Positions 34,762-43,116 of a stretch of DNA of 64,000 nucleotides are shown here, piece after piece (the first letter of the stretch is position 1; each line of letters starts with the position of its first letter). The stretch lies in NCBI GenBank assembly GCA_963929535.1, contig CAWVIZ010000011.1, forward strand, positions 186,001 through 250,000. The letters run 5' to 3'. This DNA comes from Pullilachnospira sp963929535. GTDB lineage: Bacteria > Bacillota > Clostridia > Lachnospirales > Lachnospiraceae. The notes under the pieces were generated by a model that saw only the letters and a program-made list of their open reading frames with translations, was not told the origin of the DNA and did not search any database. The position numbers and the translations under genes were made by a program.

Positions 34762-35796
34762 TCAGCACATTTCCGCAATGGTATAGATCAGTCTTTCCGA
34801 ATCCTCCCATCCCAGGCAGGGGTCGGTGATGGATTTTCCGTAAACATGGTTGGCGCAGCCGATCTTCTGGTTTCCTTCCACCAGATAGCTTTCGATCATC
34901 ACGCCTTTTACCAGACGGCGGATGTCCGTATCCAGCTGACGGCTGTGCAGCACTTCCTTTACGATCCGGATCTGCTGCCGGAACTGCTTGTTGGAGTTGG
35001 AGTGGTTGGCATCCACGATCACAGCCGGATTTGCCAGATCCCGCTCCATATACTTTTCCAGGAGGAGCTGGAGATCCTCATAATGGTAATTGGGAATGGC
35101 GTTGCCGTGTTTGTTCACCGCTCCTCTTAAGATGGTATGGGTAAGAGGATTGCCAGTGGTCTCCACCTCCCAGTTGCGGTAGATGAAATTCTGCTTCATC
35201 TGGGCGGCTACCACGGAATTCAGCATAACGGTGAAATCACCGCTGGTGGGGTTTTTCATTCCCGCCGGGACATCCATGCTGCTGGCTACCAGCCGATGCT
35301 GCTGGTTTTCCACAGAGCGGGCGCCGATGGCCACATAGGACAGGATATCGTCCAGATACTTCCAGGTCTCCGGATACAGCATCTCATCGGCTGCTGTCAG
35401 ACCGGATTCCTCGATGGCCCGCATATGCATCTTCCTGAGAGCGATCAGCCCATGGAGCAGATCCGGTTTCTTCTCCGGATCAGGCTGGTGAAGGATGCCC
35501 TTGTAGCCTTCTCCGGTGGTCCGGGGCTTGTTGGTGTAGATCCGCGGGATCAGGATCAGCTTATCCGCCACTTTTTCCTGAACCCGGGCCAGACGGCTGA
35601 CATACTCGCAGACAGCATCCTCGTTGTCCGCGGAGCAGGGGCCGATGATCACCAGAAATTTATCGGATTCACCGGTGAACACCTTTCTGATCATGGCGTC
35701 CCGCTCTTCTTTGACCCGGGCCACGTACATGGTAACCGGGTAGTCTGCCTGGATCTCCGTAGGGGTTGGCAGCTTTTTCAAAAATTGTAAACTCAT
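34762..35796 (-). CDS. 3-deoxy-7-phosphoheptulonate synthase (DAHP synthase, AroF/G/H class)
   Basis: A 344-residue class I DAHP synthase, condensing phosphoenolpyruvate and erythrose-4-phosphate in the first step of aromatic amino acid synthesis. LVIIGPCSADN holds the metal-binding Cys, IPRIYTNKPRTTGEGYKG the substrate arginines and lysine, and VDANHSNSNKQ a metal histidine. Length and sequence are of the E. coli AroG type, usually feedback-regulated by an aromatic amino acid. The ATG at 35796 follows GGGAGGAG; the longer frame start has no site. Confidence 0.95.
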   Translation of the reverse strand: MSLQFLKKLPTPTEIQADYPVTMYVARVKEERDAMIRKVFTGESDKFLVIIGPCSADNEDAVCEYVSRLARVQEKVADKLILIPRIYTNKPRTTGEGYKGILHQPDPEKKPDLLHGLIALRKMHMRAIEESGLTAADEMLYPETWKYLDDILSYVAIGARSVENQQHRLVASSMDVPAGMKNPTSGDFTVMLNSVVAAQMKQNFIYRNWEVETTGNPLTHTILRGAVNKHGNAIPNYHYEDLQLLLEKYMERDLANPAVIVDANHSNSNKQFRQQIRIVKEVLHSRQLDTDIRRLVKGVMIESYLVEGNQKIGCANHVYGKSITDPCLGWEDSERLIYTIAEMC

Positions 35797-36027
35797 AATA
35801 ATCTCCTCCCGTTTACTGCGCTGCAGCAAAAATAACAGCCGGCCTTAGGGCATGCGTACAAGCTGCGGTTCTCGCAGAACTGTTACCAGTATAGTACAAA
35901 ATTCTTCTTCTGTCATCACCAAATTTTCCCAAAACAGGCCCCCGCCGCAGCGGTTGGCTCGGGCTTGGCCTTCCGCGGCAGGGGGAGCCGCAGCAGTCTG
36001 CCCCTGTCCGGTCTTCAGGGAATGGGT

Positions 36028-37575
36028 TTACCGGGAAAGCAGCCGCTTCAGGGTTTCTGTGTGAAGCAGCCCCATGGAAAAAAGCAGTCCCAGATAAACT
36101 TCGGCGCCCAGGATCAGGCCCAGGATCAGGACTGCCAGAGGAGGAAGAACGCCTGCGGCAGTCAGGCAGCTCTGCAGAAGCAGGGAACAGCCGCAGCCCG
36201 TAAAAAGGGCAAAGGCGGGCTGCAGGATCCAGGAAAATGCCTGAAAACGGAAATCCACATATCTCCGGATGAAATACATGTTCAGGCCGGTAATGACCAG
36301 CTGGCTGACAAGGATTCCCCACAGATATCCTGTGATCCCCAGACGGGGAACCGCCAGCAGGATAAAAAGGATCCGGATCAGGAGACCTGCCAGGTTCTGG
36401 AGAAATCCCAGAAAGGTGTGTCCCAGCCCGTGAAGGATACTGGAGAGGGTTCCCGTAAGGTAGAGGAAGGGGCAGATAAAGGAAAGGATCTTCAGAAAAA
36501 TTCCCGCCTCCTTATTGTGAAAGACCAGGATGCCCAGGGATTCCCCGTGAAAGAAAAAAACGCCTGCAAAAAAGATACCCAGAAGCAGGCAGTATTTGAT
36601 GGTTTTTTCTGTGGCCGTGCGGATCGCGTTCCGGTCTCCCCGGGCCTGATCACCGGCAACTGCGGGGAGCAGAAGTGTGGAAACGGAGCCGGTAATGGCG
36701 GAGGGAAACATGAGAAACGGCATGGCCATTCCGGTAAAAACGCCATAAATGGTCAGAGCAGCGGTATCGGACATGCCGGACAGCTGAAGCTGGCGGGGGA
36801 TCAGTATGGCTTCCGCGCTCTGCAGCAGAGTCAGCAGCACCCGGTTGGCGGTAAGAGGAAGAGCCAGGGTCAGGAGGCTGCGGCTGCACATTCCCAGGGA
36901 AGCCAAAGAGGAGCGCCGGTATACCGGGTCCTGAAAATGAACCAGCAGGCAGATCCCTGTGAAAAGGGAGGAGGCCAGTTCCCCGGCGATCATGCCGCCT
37001 ACAGCCAGAAGCGGTGTGGGCGTACGGCCCTGATCCAGAAAAACCGACCAGATCAGAAGGGAGGCGCTGACACGCACCAGCTGTTCCAGAAGCTGGGCGG
37101 CGGAGGGAACTGCCGTTTTCTGCCGGGCGTAGTAATACGCGCTTACACAGGTGTGAACAGTGCCAAGAGGGATTCCCCAGGAAATCAGCTCCAGAAGAGG
37201 CTGGCAGCGGGGTTCTCCCAGCAGCCGGAGGGAAAGAAAGGCCGCATGCCTGTGGAGAAACAGGGCGGCAGCCAGAGACAGAGAGAAGGAGATCCCAAAA
37301 CCTGCCAGAAAACAGGTGCGGGCTCTGGAGGGGTCTTTTTCCGCCAGAGCGGCTGCGCAGCAGCGGGAGATACCGGTCTGCATGCCGGATACCACCAGCG
37401 CGAAGCAAAGCGTATAGACAGGAAAGACCAGCTGATAGATCCCCATTCCTTCCGCACCAATGGCATGGGAAAGGAATATCCTATAGAAAAAGCCTATGAC
37501 CCGGCTGGTGAGGCCGGTGAGCATCAGAATAAACGCACCGGTAATGAGAGGATGTTTTTTTAAGGAAGAGGACAT
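36028..37575 (-). CDS. SpoVB-like polysaccharide/lipid flippase (MOP superfamily)
   Basis: A 515-residue protein with about 14 hydrophobic segments. It opens HPLITGAFILMLTGLTSRVIGFFYRI and AIGAEGMGIYQLVFPVYTL, the signature of SpoVB and related MurJ-like flippases that move lipid-linked precursors across the membrane; SpoVB itself works in spore cortex formation. Several paralogues exist in Clostridia, so the exact role is not certain. The region 35797-36027 upstream of its stop holds an eroded family A-like fragment and no gene. The ATG lies right after AAGAGG-type sequence. Confidence 0.85.
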   Translation of the reverse strand: MSSSLKKHPLITGAFILMLTGLTSRVIGFFYRIFLSHAIGAEGMGIYQLVFPVYTLCFALVVSGMQTGISRCCAAALAEKDPSRARTCFLAGFGISFSLSLAAALFLHRHAAFLSLRLLGEPRCQPLLELISWGIPLGTVHTCVSAYYYARQKTAVPSAAQLLEQLVRVSASLLIWSVFLDQGRTPTPLLAVGGMIAGELASSLFTGICLLVHFQDPVYRRSSLASLGMCSRSLLTLALPLTANRVLLTLLQSAEAILIPRQLQLSGMSDTAALTIYGVFTGMAMPFLMFPSAITGSVSTLLLPAVAGDQARGDRNAIRTATEKTIKYCLLLGIFFAGVFFFHGESLGILVFHNKEAGIFLKILSFICPFLYLTGTLSSILHGLGHTFLGFLQNLAGLLIRILFILLAVPRLGITGYLWGILVSQLVITGLNMYFIRRYVDFRFQAFSWILQPAFALFTGCGCSLLLQSCLTAAGVLPPLAVLILGLILGAEVYLGLLFSMGLLHTETLKRLLSR

Positions 37576-37589
37576 GACTGACTCCAGAC

Positions 37590-37619
37590 GATCCGCAGAG
37601 CGGATCAGTTCTTTTTTTT
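37590..37619 (+). terminator. Possible terminator-like hairpin
   Basis: GATCCGC-AGA-GCGGATC followed after four bases by T7 on the plus strand. No plus-strand gene ends nearby, so it may only block antisense transcription into the Rrf2 promoter, or be a chance structure. Confidence 0.4.
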
Positions 37620-37639
37620 AATATATTCCATTTTATACC

Positions 37640-37696
37640 TTGACAGAACAGGACAGGGGTGATATCCTACACATGAAATACCAGTAAAATACTAGG
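37640..37696 (+). promoter_or_regulatory. Promoter and candidate Rrf2/IscR operator
   Basis: TTGACA (37640-37645) and TATCCT (37663-37668) are 17 bases apart. Just downstream, CCAGTAAAATACTAGG (37681-37696) is an imperfect palindrome (CC-AGTA / TACT-GG) at the expected transcript start, a good place for autorepression by the Rrf2 protein encoded next. The operator call is inference from position and symmetry. Confidence 0.6.
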
Positions 37697-37751
37697 AATT
37701 TGATTTGCAGGGAAGCCTTGAAAGCGGTTTTCCCGGAGAGAGGAGACGCAC

Positions 37752-38177
37752 ATGAAGCTGTCTACAAAGGGACGGTACGGACTGCGGGCCCTGGTGGATC
37801 TGGCGATACACAGCCAGGAAGGCCCGGTGGCGCTCCAGAGCATTGCCGGACGTCAGAGGATTTCCCAGCGATACCTGGAACAGCTGATGGGAAGCCTGAA
37901 AAGAGCAGGGCTGGTGACCAGCACCAGAGGCGTTCAGGGAGGCTACCAGCTGGCAAGGGACGCGGCAGAGATTTCCGTGGGGGATGTGCTGCGGGCTCTG
38001 GAAGGAGATCTGCGGGCGGTGGACTGCCCGGCGGAGACGGGAAGAGACGGATGCGAGATCGCCGGAGCCTGTGTGACCAGATATGTATGGAAACGGATCA
38101 ATGAGAGTATCCGCCAGGCGGTGGATACCATCTGGCTTTCCCAGCTTGTGGAAGAGGGGAAAGAAAAACAAAAGTAA
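37752..38177 (+). CDS. Rrf2-family transcriptional regulator (IscR/CymR type)
   Basis: A 141-residue winged-helix regulator beginning MKLSTKGRYGLRALVDLAIH. The recognition region is RISQRYLEQLMGSLKRAGLV followed by the wing STRGVQGGYQLAR. Three cysteines in VDCPAETGRDGCEIAGAC (spacing C-x8-C-x5-C) are placed where IscR-type members bind a [2Fe-2S] cluster. It stands directly before iscS-iscU and probably senses Fe-S status and represses that operon. The stop codon TAA lies within a family A-like terminal motif. Confidence 0.93.
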   Translation: MKLSTKGRYGLRALVDLAIHSQEGPVALQSIAGRQRISQRYLEQLMGSLKRAGLVTSTRGVQGGYQLARDAAEISVGDVLRALEGDLRAVDCPAETGRDGCEIAGACVTRYVWKRINESIRQAVDTIWLSQLVEEGKEKQK

Positions 38178-38205
38178 CAGCTTGGCCTTCCGGCTGAACT
38201 GGAAC
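38174..38205 (+). repeat. Degraded solo family A terminal palindrome at the Rrf2 stop
   Basis: GTAACAGCTTGGCCTTCC then GGCTGAACTGGAAC. The TAA at 38175-38177 is the rrf2 stop codon, so the repeat supplies it. Remaining bases to iscS (38206-38299) show no clear feature. Confidence 0.6.
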
Positions 38206-38299
38206 GGATAAAATGGGCTGCCATGCGGCCGGGAGCCGGCGGACGGCGGCAGAGAAACAGGATCCGGAGAGAACCTGTAGAGGATAGGAGGATCAGAAT

Positions 38300-39472
38300 A
38301 TGATTTATTTGGATAATGCGGCAACCACAAAGACGGCGCCTCAGGTGGTGGAGGCCATGCTCCCTTATTTTACGGAGCACTATGGGAATCCCTCCAGTGT
38401 TTATGAACTGGCAGGGCAGAGCAAGGCGGCGGTAAACGAAGCCAGGGAGAAGATCGCCCGGGTGATCGGGGCCAAGCCGGAGGAGATTTATTTTACAGCA
38501 GGGGGAACGGAAGCGGACAACTGGGCCATCAAGGAGACCTTTGAGGCCTATCGGAACAAGGGAAACCACATCATTACCACCAAGGTGGAGCATCACGCGG
38601 TCCTGCATACCTGTCAGTGGCTGGAAAAACAGGGAGCCAGAGTGACCTATCTGGATGTGGACGAGAACGGCATCATCCGTCTGGAGGATCTGGAGCGCGC
38701 CATTACGCCGGAGACGATCCTGATCACCATCATGGCAGCCAACAATGAGATCGGATCCGTAATGCCCTACCGCGAGATCGGAATGATCGCCAGAGAACAT
38801 GGAATCCTGTTCCATACGGATGCGGTACAGGCATTCGGACAGCTTCCCATTGATGTGGATGACTGCGCCATCGATATGCTCAGCTCCAGCGCCCATAAGA
38901 TCAACGGACCCAAGGGGATCGGATTCCTTTATATCCGCCGGGGTGTAAAGATCCGCTCGTTCATCCATGGGGGAGCCCAGGAGCGGAAGAGAAGAGCGGG
39001 AACGGAGAATGTACCGGGAATCGTAGGGTACGGGGTAGCTGCGGAGATGGCCGCTTCCACCATGGAGGAGCGCACCGCCAGAGAACGTCAGGTAAGGGAC
39101 TATATGATCGAAAAGATCCGGCAGGAGGTGCCCTACTGCAGGCTGAACGGACATCCGACTCTCAGGCTGCCCAATAATGTGAATTTCAGCTTCCGGTTCA
39201 TCGAGGGGGAGTCTCTGCTGATCATGCTGGATATGGAAGGAATCTGCGCTTCCAGCGGCTCCGCCTGTACATCCGGATCCCTGGATCCCTCTCATGTGCT
39301 GCTGGCCATCGGCCTGCCCCATGAGATCGCTCACGGTTCTCTCCGGCTGACGCTGAATGAGGAGATCACGGAGAAGGACGTGGATTTCGTGGTGGAGAAG
39401 ATCAGGGAGATCGTGGAAAAGCTGAGAAATATGTCCCCGCTTTATGAGGATTTTATCAAAAAAAACAGATAA
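38300..39472 (+). CDS. iscS: Cysteine desulfurase (NifS/IscS)
   Basis: A 390-residue PLP enzyme releasing sulfur from cysteine for Fe-S clusters and tRNA thiolation. It begins MIYLDNAATTKTAPQVVEAM. The PLP lysine is Lys200 (SSSAHKINGPKG) and the persulfide cysteine is Cys323 in SSGSACTSGS, the short-loop group I form. AACGGAGG-type sequence precedes the ATG. With iscU and mnmA downstream it supplies sulfur to both cluster assembly and 2-thiouridine synthesis. Confidence 0.95.
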   Translation: MIYLDNAATTKTAPQVVEAMLPYFTEHYGNPSSVYELAGQSKAAVNEAREKIARVIGAKPEEIYFTAGGTEADNWAIKETFEAYRNKGNHIITTKVEHHAVLHTCQWLEKQGARVTYLDVDENGIIRLEDLERAITPETILITIMAANNEIGSVMPYREIGMIAREHGILFHTDAVQAFGQLPIDVDDCAIDMLSSSAHKINGPKGIGFLYIRRGVKIRSFIHGGAQERKRRAGTENVPGIVGYGVAAEMAASTMEERTARERQVRDYMIEKIRQEVPYCRLNGHPTLRLPNNVNFSFRFIEGESLLIMLDMEGICASSGSACTSGSLDPSHVLLAIGLPHEIAHGSLRLTLNEEITEKDVDFVVEKIREIVEKLRNMSPLYEDFIKKNR

Positions 39473-39506
39473 GCTGATCATAGAAAAATATACGGAGGAA
39501 TCAGAT

Positions 39507-39950
39507 ATGTACAGTGAAAAAGTAATGGACCATTTTCAGAATCCCAGAAATGTGGGAGAGATCGAGAACGCCAGCGGCGTGGGCACTGTGGGAAACGCAA
39601 AGTGCGGAGATATCATGAGGATCTACCTGGATGTGGACGACGATGGCGTAATCAGGGACTGTAAGTTCAAGACCTTCGGCTGCGGTGCGGCGGTGGCTAC
39701 CAGCAGCATGGCTACGGAGCTGGTGAAGGGAAAGACCATCCAGGAAGCCCTGCAGGTAACCAACAAAGCCGTAATGGAGGCCCTGGACGGTCTTCCGCCG
39801 GTGAAGGTACACTGTTCTCTCCTGGCAGAGGAGGCGATCCACGCCGCGCTCTGGGATTATGCTGAGAAGAAGGGGATCCAGATCGAAGGCCTTAAGAAGC
39901 CCAAGTCAGATATCCATGAAGGGGAAGAGGAAGAAGAGGAAGAGTATTGA
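39507..39950 (+). CDS. iscU: Fe-S cluster scaffold protein IscU/NifU-N
   Basis: A 147-residue scaffold on which Fe-S clusters are built. It begins MYSEKVMDHFQNPRNVGEIE. The three ligand cysteines lie in NAKCGDIM, FGCGAAVA and VHCSLLAEEA, with the conserved Asp after the first. The acidic C-terminal tail (GEEEEEEEY) is extra. The ATG at 39507 follows GGAGG; the frame extends upstream into iscS without meaning. Its TGA overlaps the mnmA ATG. Confidence 0.95.
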   Translation: MYSEKVMDHFQNPRNVGEIENASGVGTVGNAKCGDIMRIYLDVDDDGVIRDCKFKTFGCGAAVATSSMATELVKGKTIQEALQVTNKAVMEALDGLPPVKVHCSLLAEEAIHAALWDYAEKKGIQIEGLKKPKSDIHEGEEEEEEEY

Positions 39951-41011
39951 TGGGAAAAGGGAAAGTGGTAGTAGGGCTGTCCGGAGGAGTGGATTCCTCT
40001 GTGGCAGCCTGGCTGCTGAAAAGAGAAGGTTATGAGGTGATCGGCGCCACCATGCAGACCTGGGACGGGGACAGCCGGGATGCCAGAGAACAGTCGGTGA
40101 TCCGGGATGCGGCCCGGGTGGCCCGGGCGCTGGGGATCCCCCACCATGTACTGGACTTTCACCGGCAGTTTGGAAGCTGTGTGGCGGACTACTTTGCGGA
40201 GGAGTATATGAGCGGAAGGACCCCCAATCCCTGTGTGGTCTGCAACAGAAAGGTGAAGTGGGAGGCCATGCTGGAGGCTGCGGATAAGCTGGGAGCCGGT
40301 TATATCGCCACTGGCCACTACGCGGGGATCGACAGGCTGGAAAATGGCCGGTATGCCCTTCGACAGGCGGCCGCGGACGCCAAGGACCAGACGTATGCCC
40401 TTTACGGTCTGACCCAGGAGCAGTTATCCCGTACACTGATGCCGGTGGGCGCTTACGAGAAGGATCAGATCCGTCTGTTTGCCCAGGAGGCGGGGATCCC
40501 TGTGGCCGCAAAACCGGACAGCCAGGAGATCTGCTTTATTCCGGACGGGGATTACGCCGGATTTATCCGGAAATACAAAGGGGTCAGGATCCCGGAAGGG
40601 AATTTTGTAGACCGTCAGGGAAATGTTCTGGGACGTCATAAAGGGATCATCCACTACACCATCGGGCAGCGGAAGGGACTGAATCTTTCCCTGGGAAAGC
40701 CTGTTTTTGTTCTGGAGATCCGGCCTGAAACCAATGAGGTGGTACTGGGGGACAACCAGGATCTGTTTACCTGTACAGTGAAAGCCCGCCATCTCAATTT
40801 TATGTCGATTTCACAGCTTCCTTACGGAAAAGAGATGGAAGTATGGGGAAAGATCCGGTATAATCACAGAGGAGGAGCAGCACGGATCCGCCGGACGGGC
40901 GAGGACCAGCTGGAGTGCCGTTTCCTGGAGCCGGTCAGAGCTGTGACCCCGGGACAGGCACTGGTCCTCTATGAGAAAGAGCATGTACTGGGAGGAGGAA
41001 TCATTGTATGA
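39950..41011 (+). CDS. mnmA: tRNA-specific 2-thiouridylase MnmA
   Basis: A 353-residue enzyme making the 2-thio group of s2U34 in tRNA-Lys, -Glu and -Gln using sulfur from IscS. PP-loop VVGLSGGVDSSVAAWLL at the start, catalytic cysteines in TPNPCVVCNRKVKWE and DSQEICFIPDGDY, and HYTIGQRKGLNL of the central domain. Start ATG overlaps the iscU stop. The C-terminal beta-barrel domain is complete. The next gene overlaps its stop by 4 bases. Confidence 0.95.
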   Translation: MGKGKVVVGLSGGVDSSVAAWLLKREGYEVIGATMQTWDGDSRDAREQSVIRDAARVARALGIPHHVLDFHRQFGSCVADYFAEEYMSGRTPNPCVVCNRKVKWEAMLEAADKLGAGYIATGHYAGIDRLENGRYALRQAAADAKDQTYALYGLTQEQLSRTLMPVGAYEKDQIRLFAQEAGIPVAAKPDSQEICFIPDGDYAGFIRKYKGVRIPEGNFVDRQGNVLGRHKGIIHYTIGQRKGLNLSLGKPVFVLEIRPETNEVVLGDNQDLFTCTVKARHLNFMSISQLPYGKEMEVWGKIRYNHRGGAARIRRTGEDQLECRFLEPVRAVTPGQALVLYEKEHVLGGGIIV

Positions 41012-41799
41012 TTGCTGACTGTCATCTGCACACGGAATTTTCCTCAGACAGCCGGACGCCTGTGCGGGATCAGATCGAGAAAGCCATTTCTCTGGGGATG
41101 GATTATCTCTGTGTGACGGATCATATGGATATGGATTATCCGGGGGGAGAGTTCTGCCTGGATACAGACAGCTATGCGGCATGTATCCGCGGACTCCAGG
41201 AGGAGTACCGGGGAAGGATCCGTATCGGTCTGGGGGTGGAGCTGGGGCTTCAGGAACATCTGAAGGAGCGCCAGCAGGAGTACCTGAAAAAATATCCCTT
41301 CGATTTTGTCATCGGGTCTGTCCATCTGATCCACGGGGAAGATCCCTATTATGGAGGGCTTTTTCAGCGGATCGGCGACGGGGAGGCCTACAGGGAATAT
41401 TTCCGCGCTTCCTATCAGCTGCTGCTGGAGGAGCCGGGAATCCAGACATGGGGACATCTGGATTATGTGGTGCGGTATGGCCTGCATAAAGATGCGGAAT
41501 ATTCTTATGAAAAATACGCGGAGGAGATCGATGCCATCCTGCGGCTGCTGGTGGAAAAAGGGATCGCTCTGGAGCTAAATACCGCCGGTTTCCGGATGCT
41601 GGGGAAACCCAATCCCCGCAGGGAGATCCTGGAGAGATACCGTCATCTGGGAGGCGAGCTGATCACCGTGGGAAGCGACGGACACGAACCGGGATATCTG
41701 GGCTGGAGGTTCGGGGATGCCCGAAACCTGCTTTGGGACTGCGGCTTCCGGTATTACACGGTGTTCCATGAGAGAAAACCTGAATTTCTGAAGCTTTGA
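41008..41799 (+). CDS. PHP-domain histidinol-phosphatase (HisK type)
   Basis: A 263-residue metal-dependent phosphoesterase. The PHP motifs are DCHLHTEFSSDS at the N-terminus, VTDHMDMDYP near residue 36, GSVHLIHGEDPYY near residue 100 and GHLDYVVRYG. GSDGHEPGYLG near residue 225 supplies the last ligands. Best matches in the family are histidinol-phosphatases of the HisK class, but no other his genes are here and the substrate is not proven. The ATG overlaps the mnmA stop by 4 bases. Confidence 0.88.
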   Translation: MIADCHLHTEFSSDSRTPVRDQIEKAISLGMDYLCVTDHMDMDYPGGEFCLDTDSYAACIRGLQEEYRGRIRIGLGVELGLQEHLKERQQEYLKKYPFDFVIGSVHLIHGEDPYYGGLFQRIGDGEAYREYFRASYQLLLEEPGIQTWGHLDYVVRYGLHKDAEYSYEKYAEEIDAILRLLVEKGIALELNTAGFRMLGKPNPRREILERYRHLGGELITVGSDGHEPGYLGWRFGDARNLLWDCGFRYYTVFHERKPEFLKL

Positions 41800-41841
41800 C
41801 GGGATTTAACGATTTCTTTTCATGTATTTTTGAAAATACAC

Positions 41842-41870
41842 TTGAATTTTCCATACAAATTATGTAAAAT
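41842..41870 (+). promoter_or_regulatory. Promoter of gap
   Basis: TTGAAT (41842-41847) and TAAAAT (41865-41870) at 17-base spacing in an AT-rich stretch. The leader to gap is about 75 bases. Confidence 0.75.
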
Positions 41871-41954
41871 ACCAAATAGGTTGATGTTTCTTTAACAATA
41901 CCATGTGCATGAGAAACTCACGAATTTATTTACAATTTAGGAGGAATGAAAATC

Positions 41955-42974
41955 ATGGCAGTAAAAGTAGCAATTAACGGTTTTGGACGTATTGGACGTC
42001 TGGCTTTCAGACAGATGTTCGGAGCAGAAGGCTTTGAGATCGTTGCAATCAACGACCTGACCTCCCCGAAAATGTTAGCTCACTTACTGAAATACGATTC
42101 CACTCAGGGAAGATACGCTCTGGCCGACACTGTAACAGCAGGCGAGGATTCCATTACTGTAGACGGAAAAGAGATTAAAATTTATGCAATGGCTAACGCA
42201 GCAGAGCTTCCCTGGGGAGAGATCGGCGTTGACGTAGTTCTGGAGTGTACAGGCTTCTATACCTCCAAGGCAAAGGCTCAGGCTCATATCGACGCAGGCG
42301 CTAAGCACGTAATCATCTCCGCTCCGGCAGGAAACGATCTGAAGACCATCGTTTACAATGTAAACCATGAGACTCTGACAGCAGATGACCACATCATCTC
42401 CGCTGCTTCCTGTACCACCAACTGCCTGGCTCCGATGGCAAAGGCCCTGAATGACCTGGCTCCCATCAAATCCGGTATCATGTGCACCATCCACGCTTAC
42501 ACAGGCGATCAGATGACACTGGACGGACCGCAGAGAAAAGGCGATCTGAGAAGATCCCGTGCAGCTGCTGTGAACATCGTTCCCAACAGCACAGGTGCAG
42601 CAAAAGCAATCGGTCTGGTTATTCCGGAGCTGAACGGAAAGCTGATCGGTTCCGCACAGCGTGTTCCGACCCCCACAGGTTCCACCACGATCCTGACTGC
42701 AGTTGTAGAGGGCAACGTAACTGTTGAGCAGATCAACGCAGCTATGAAGGCAGCTTCCAACGAGTCCTTCGGATACAACGAGGATGAGATCGTATCCAGC
42801 GATATCGTAGGTATGAAGTACGGTTCTCTGTTCGATGCAACTCAGACCATGGTTCTGCCGATGGATAACGGAACCACAGAGGTTCAGGTTATTTCCTGGT
42901 ATGACAATGAGAATTCTTACACCAGCCAGATGGTGAGAACAATCAAGCACTTCGGAACATTATTAAGCAAATAA
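41955..42974 (+). CDS. gap: Glyceraldehyde-3-phosphate dehydrogenase (type I)
   Basis: A 339-residue glycolytic NAD-dependent enzyme. VAINGFGRIGRLAFRQMF is the nucleotide-binding start, SAASCTTNCLAP carries the catalytic Cys153, and RVPTPTGSTTILT and WYDNENSYTSQMV are conserved. I use ATG 41955, 10 bases after AGGAGG; an ATG three codons upstream is too close to that site. The codon choice here is strongly biased (frequent GCA, GTA, AAC, ATC), different from neighbours, as expected for a very highly expressed gene. Confidence 0.97.
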   Translation: MAVKVAINGFGRIGRLAFRQMFGAEGFEIVAINDLTSPKMLAHLLKYDSTQGRYALADTVTAGEDSITVDGKEIKIYAMANAAELPWGEIGVDVVLECTGFYTSKAKAQAHIDAGAKHVIISAPAGNDLKTIVYNVNHETLTADDHIISAASCTTNCLAPMAKALNDLAPIKSGIMCTIHAYTGDQMTLDGPQRKGDLRRSRAAAVNIVPNSTGAAKAIGLVIPELNGKLIGSAQRVPTPTGSTTILTAVVEGNVTVEQINAAMKAASNESFGYNEDEIVSSDIVGMKYGSLFDATQTMVLPMDNGTTEVQVISWYDNENSYTSQMVRTIKHFGTLLSK

Positions 42975-43048
42975 TTTTCCAAAACGGATCAGGACGGCAA
43001 ACACACTGTCCTGAACGGGTACATCCTTTGGATGAATAGGCTCATAAA

Positions 43049-43081
43049 AGGGTCCGGTCTGTATGGACCGGGCTCTTTTTG
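43049..43081 (+). terminator. Intrinsic terminator after gap
   Basis: AGGGTCCGGTC, a 6-base loop and GACCGGGCTCT (two G-T pairs), then a T run. The pgk gene follows 36 bases on, so this may be a partial terminator within the cluster. Confidence 0.8.
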
Positions 43082-43116
43082 TTAAACAGGGAAATTGAAA
43101 AAGGAGGCATCATCCC

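Noticed and set aside
35965..37563. Plus-strand frame of 532 codons
   Set aside because: Antisense to the SpoVB-like gene; composition is rich in Gly/Lys/Gln and shows no domain.
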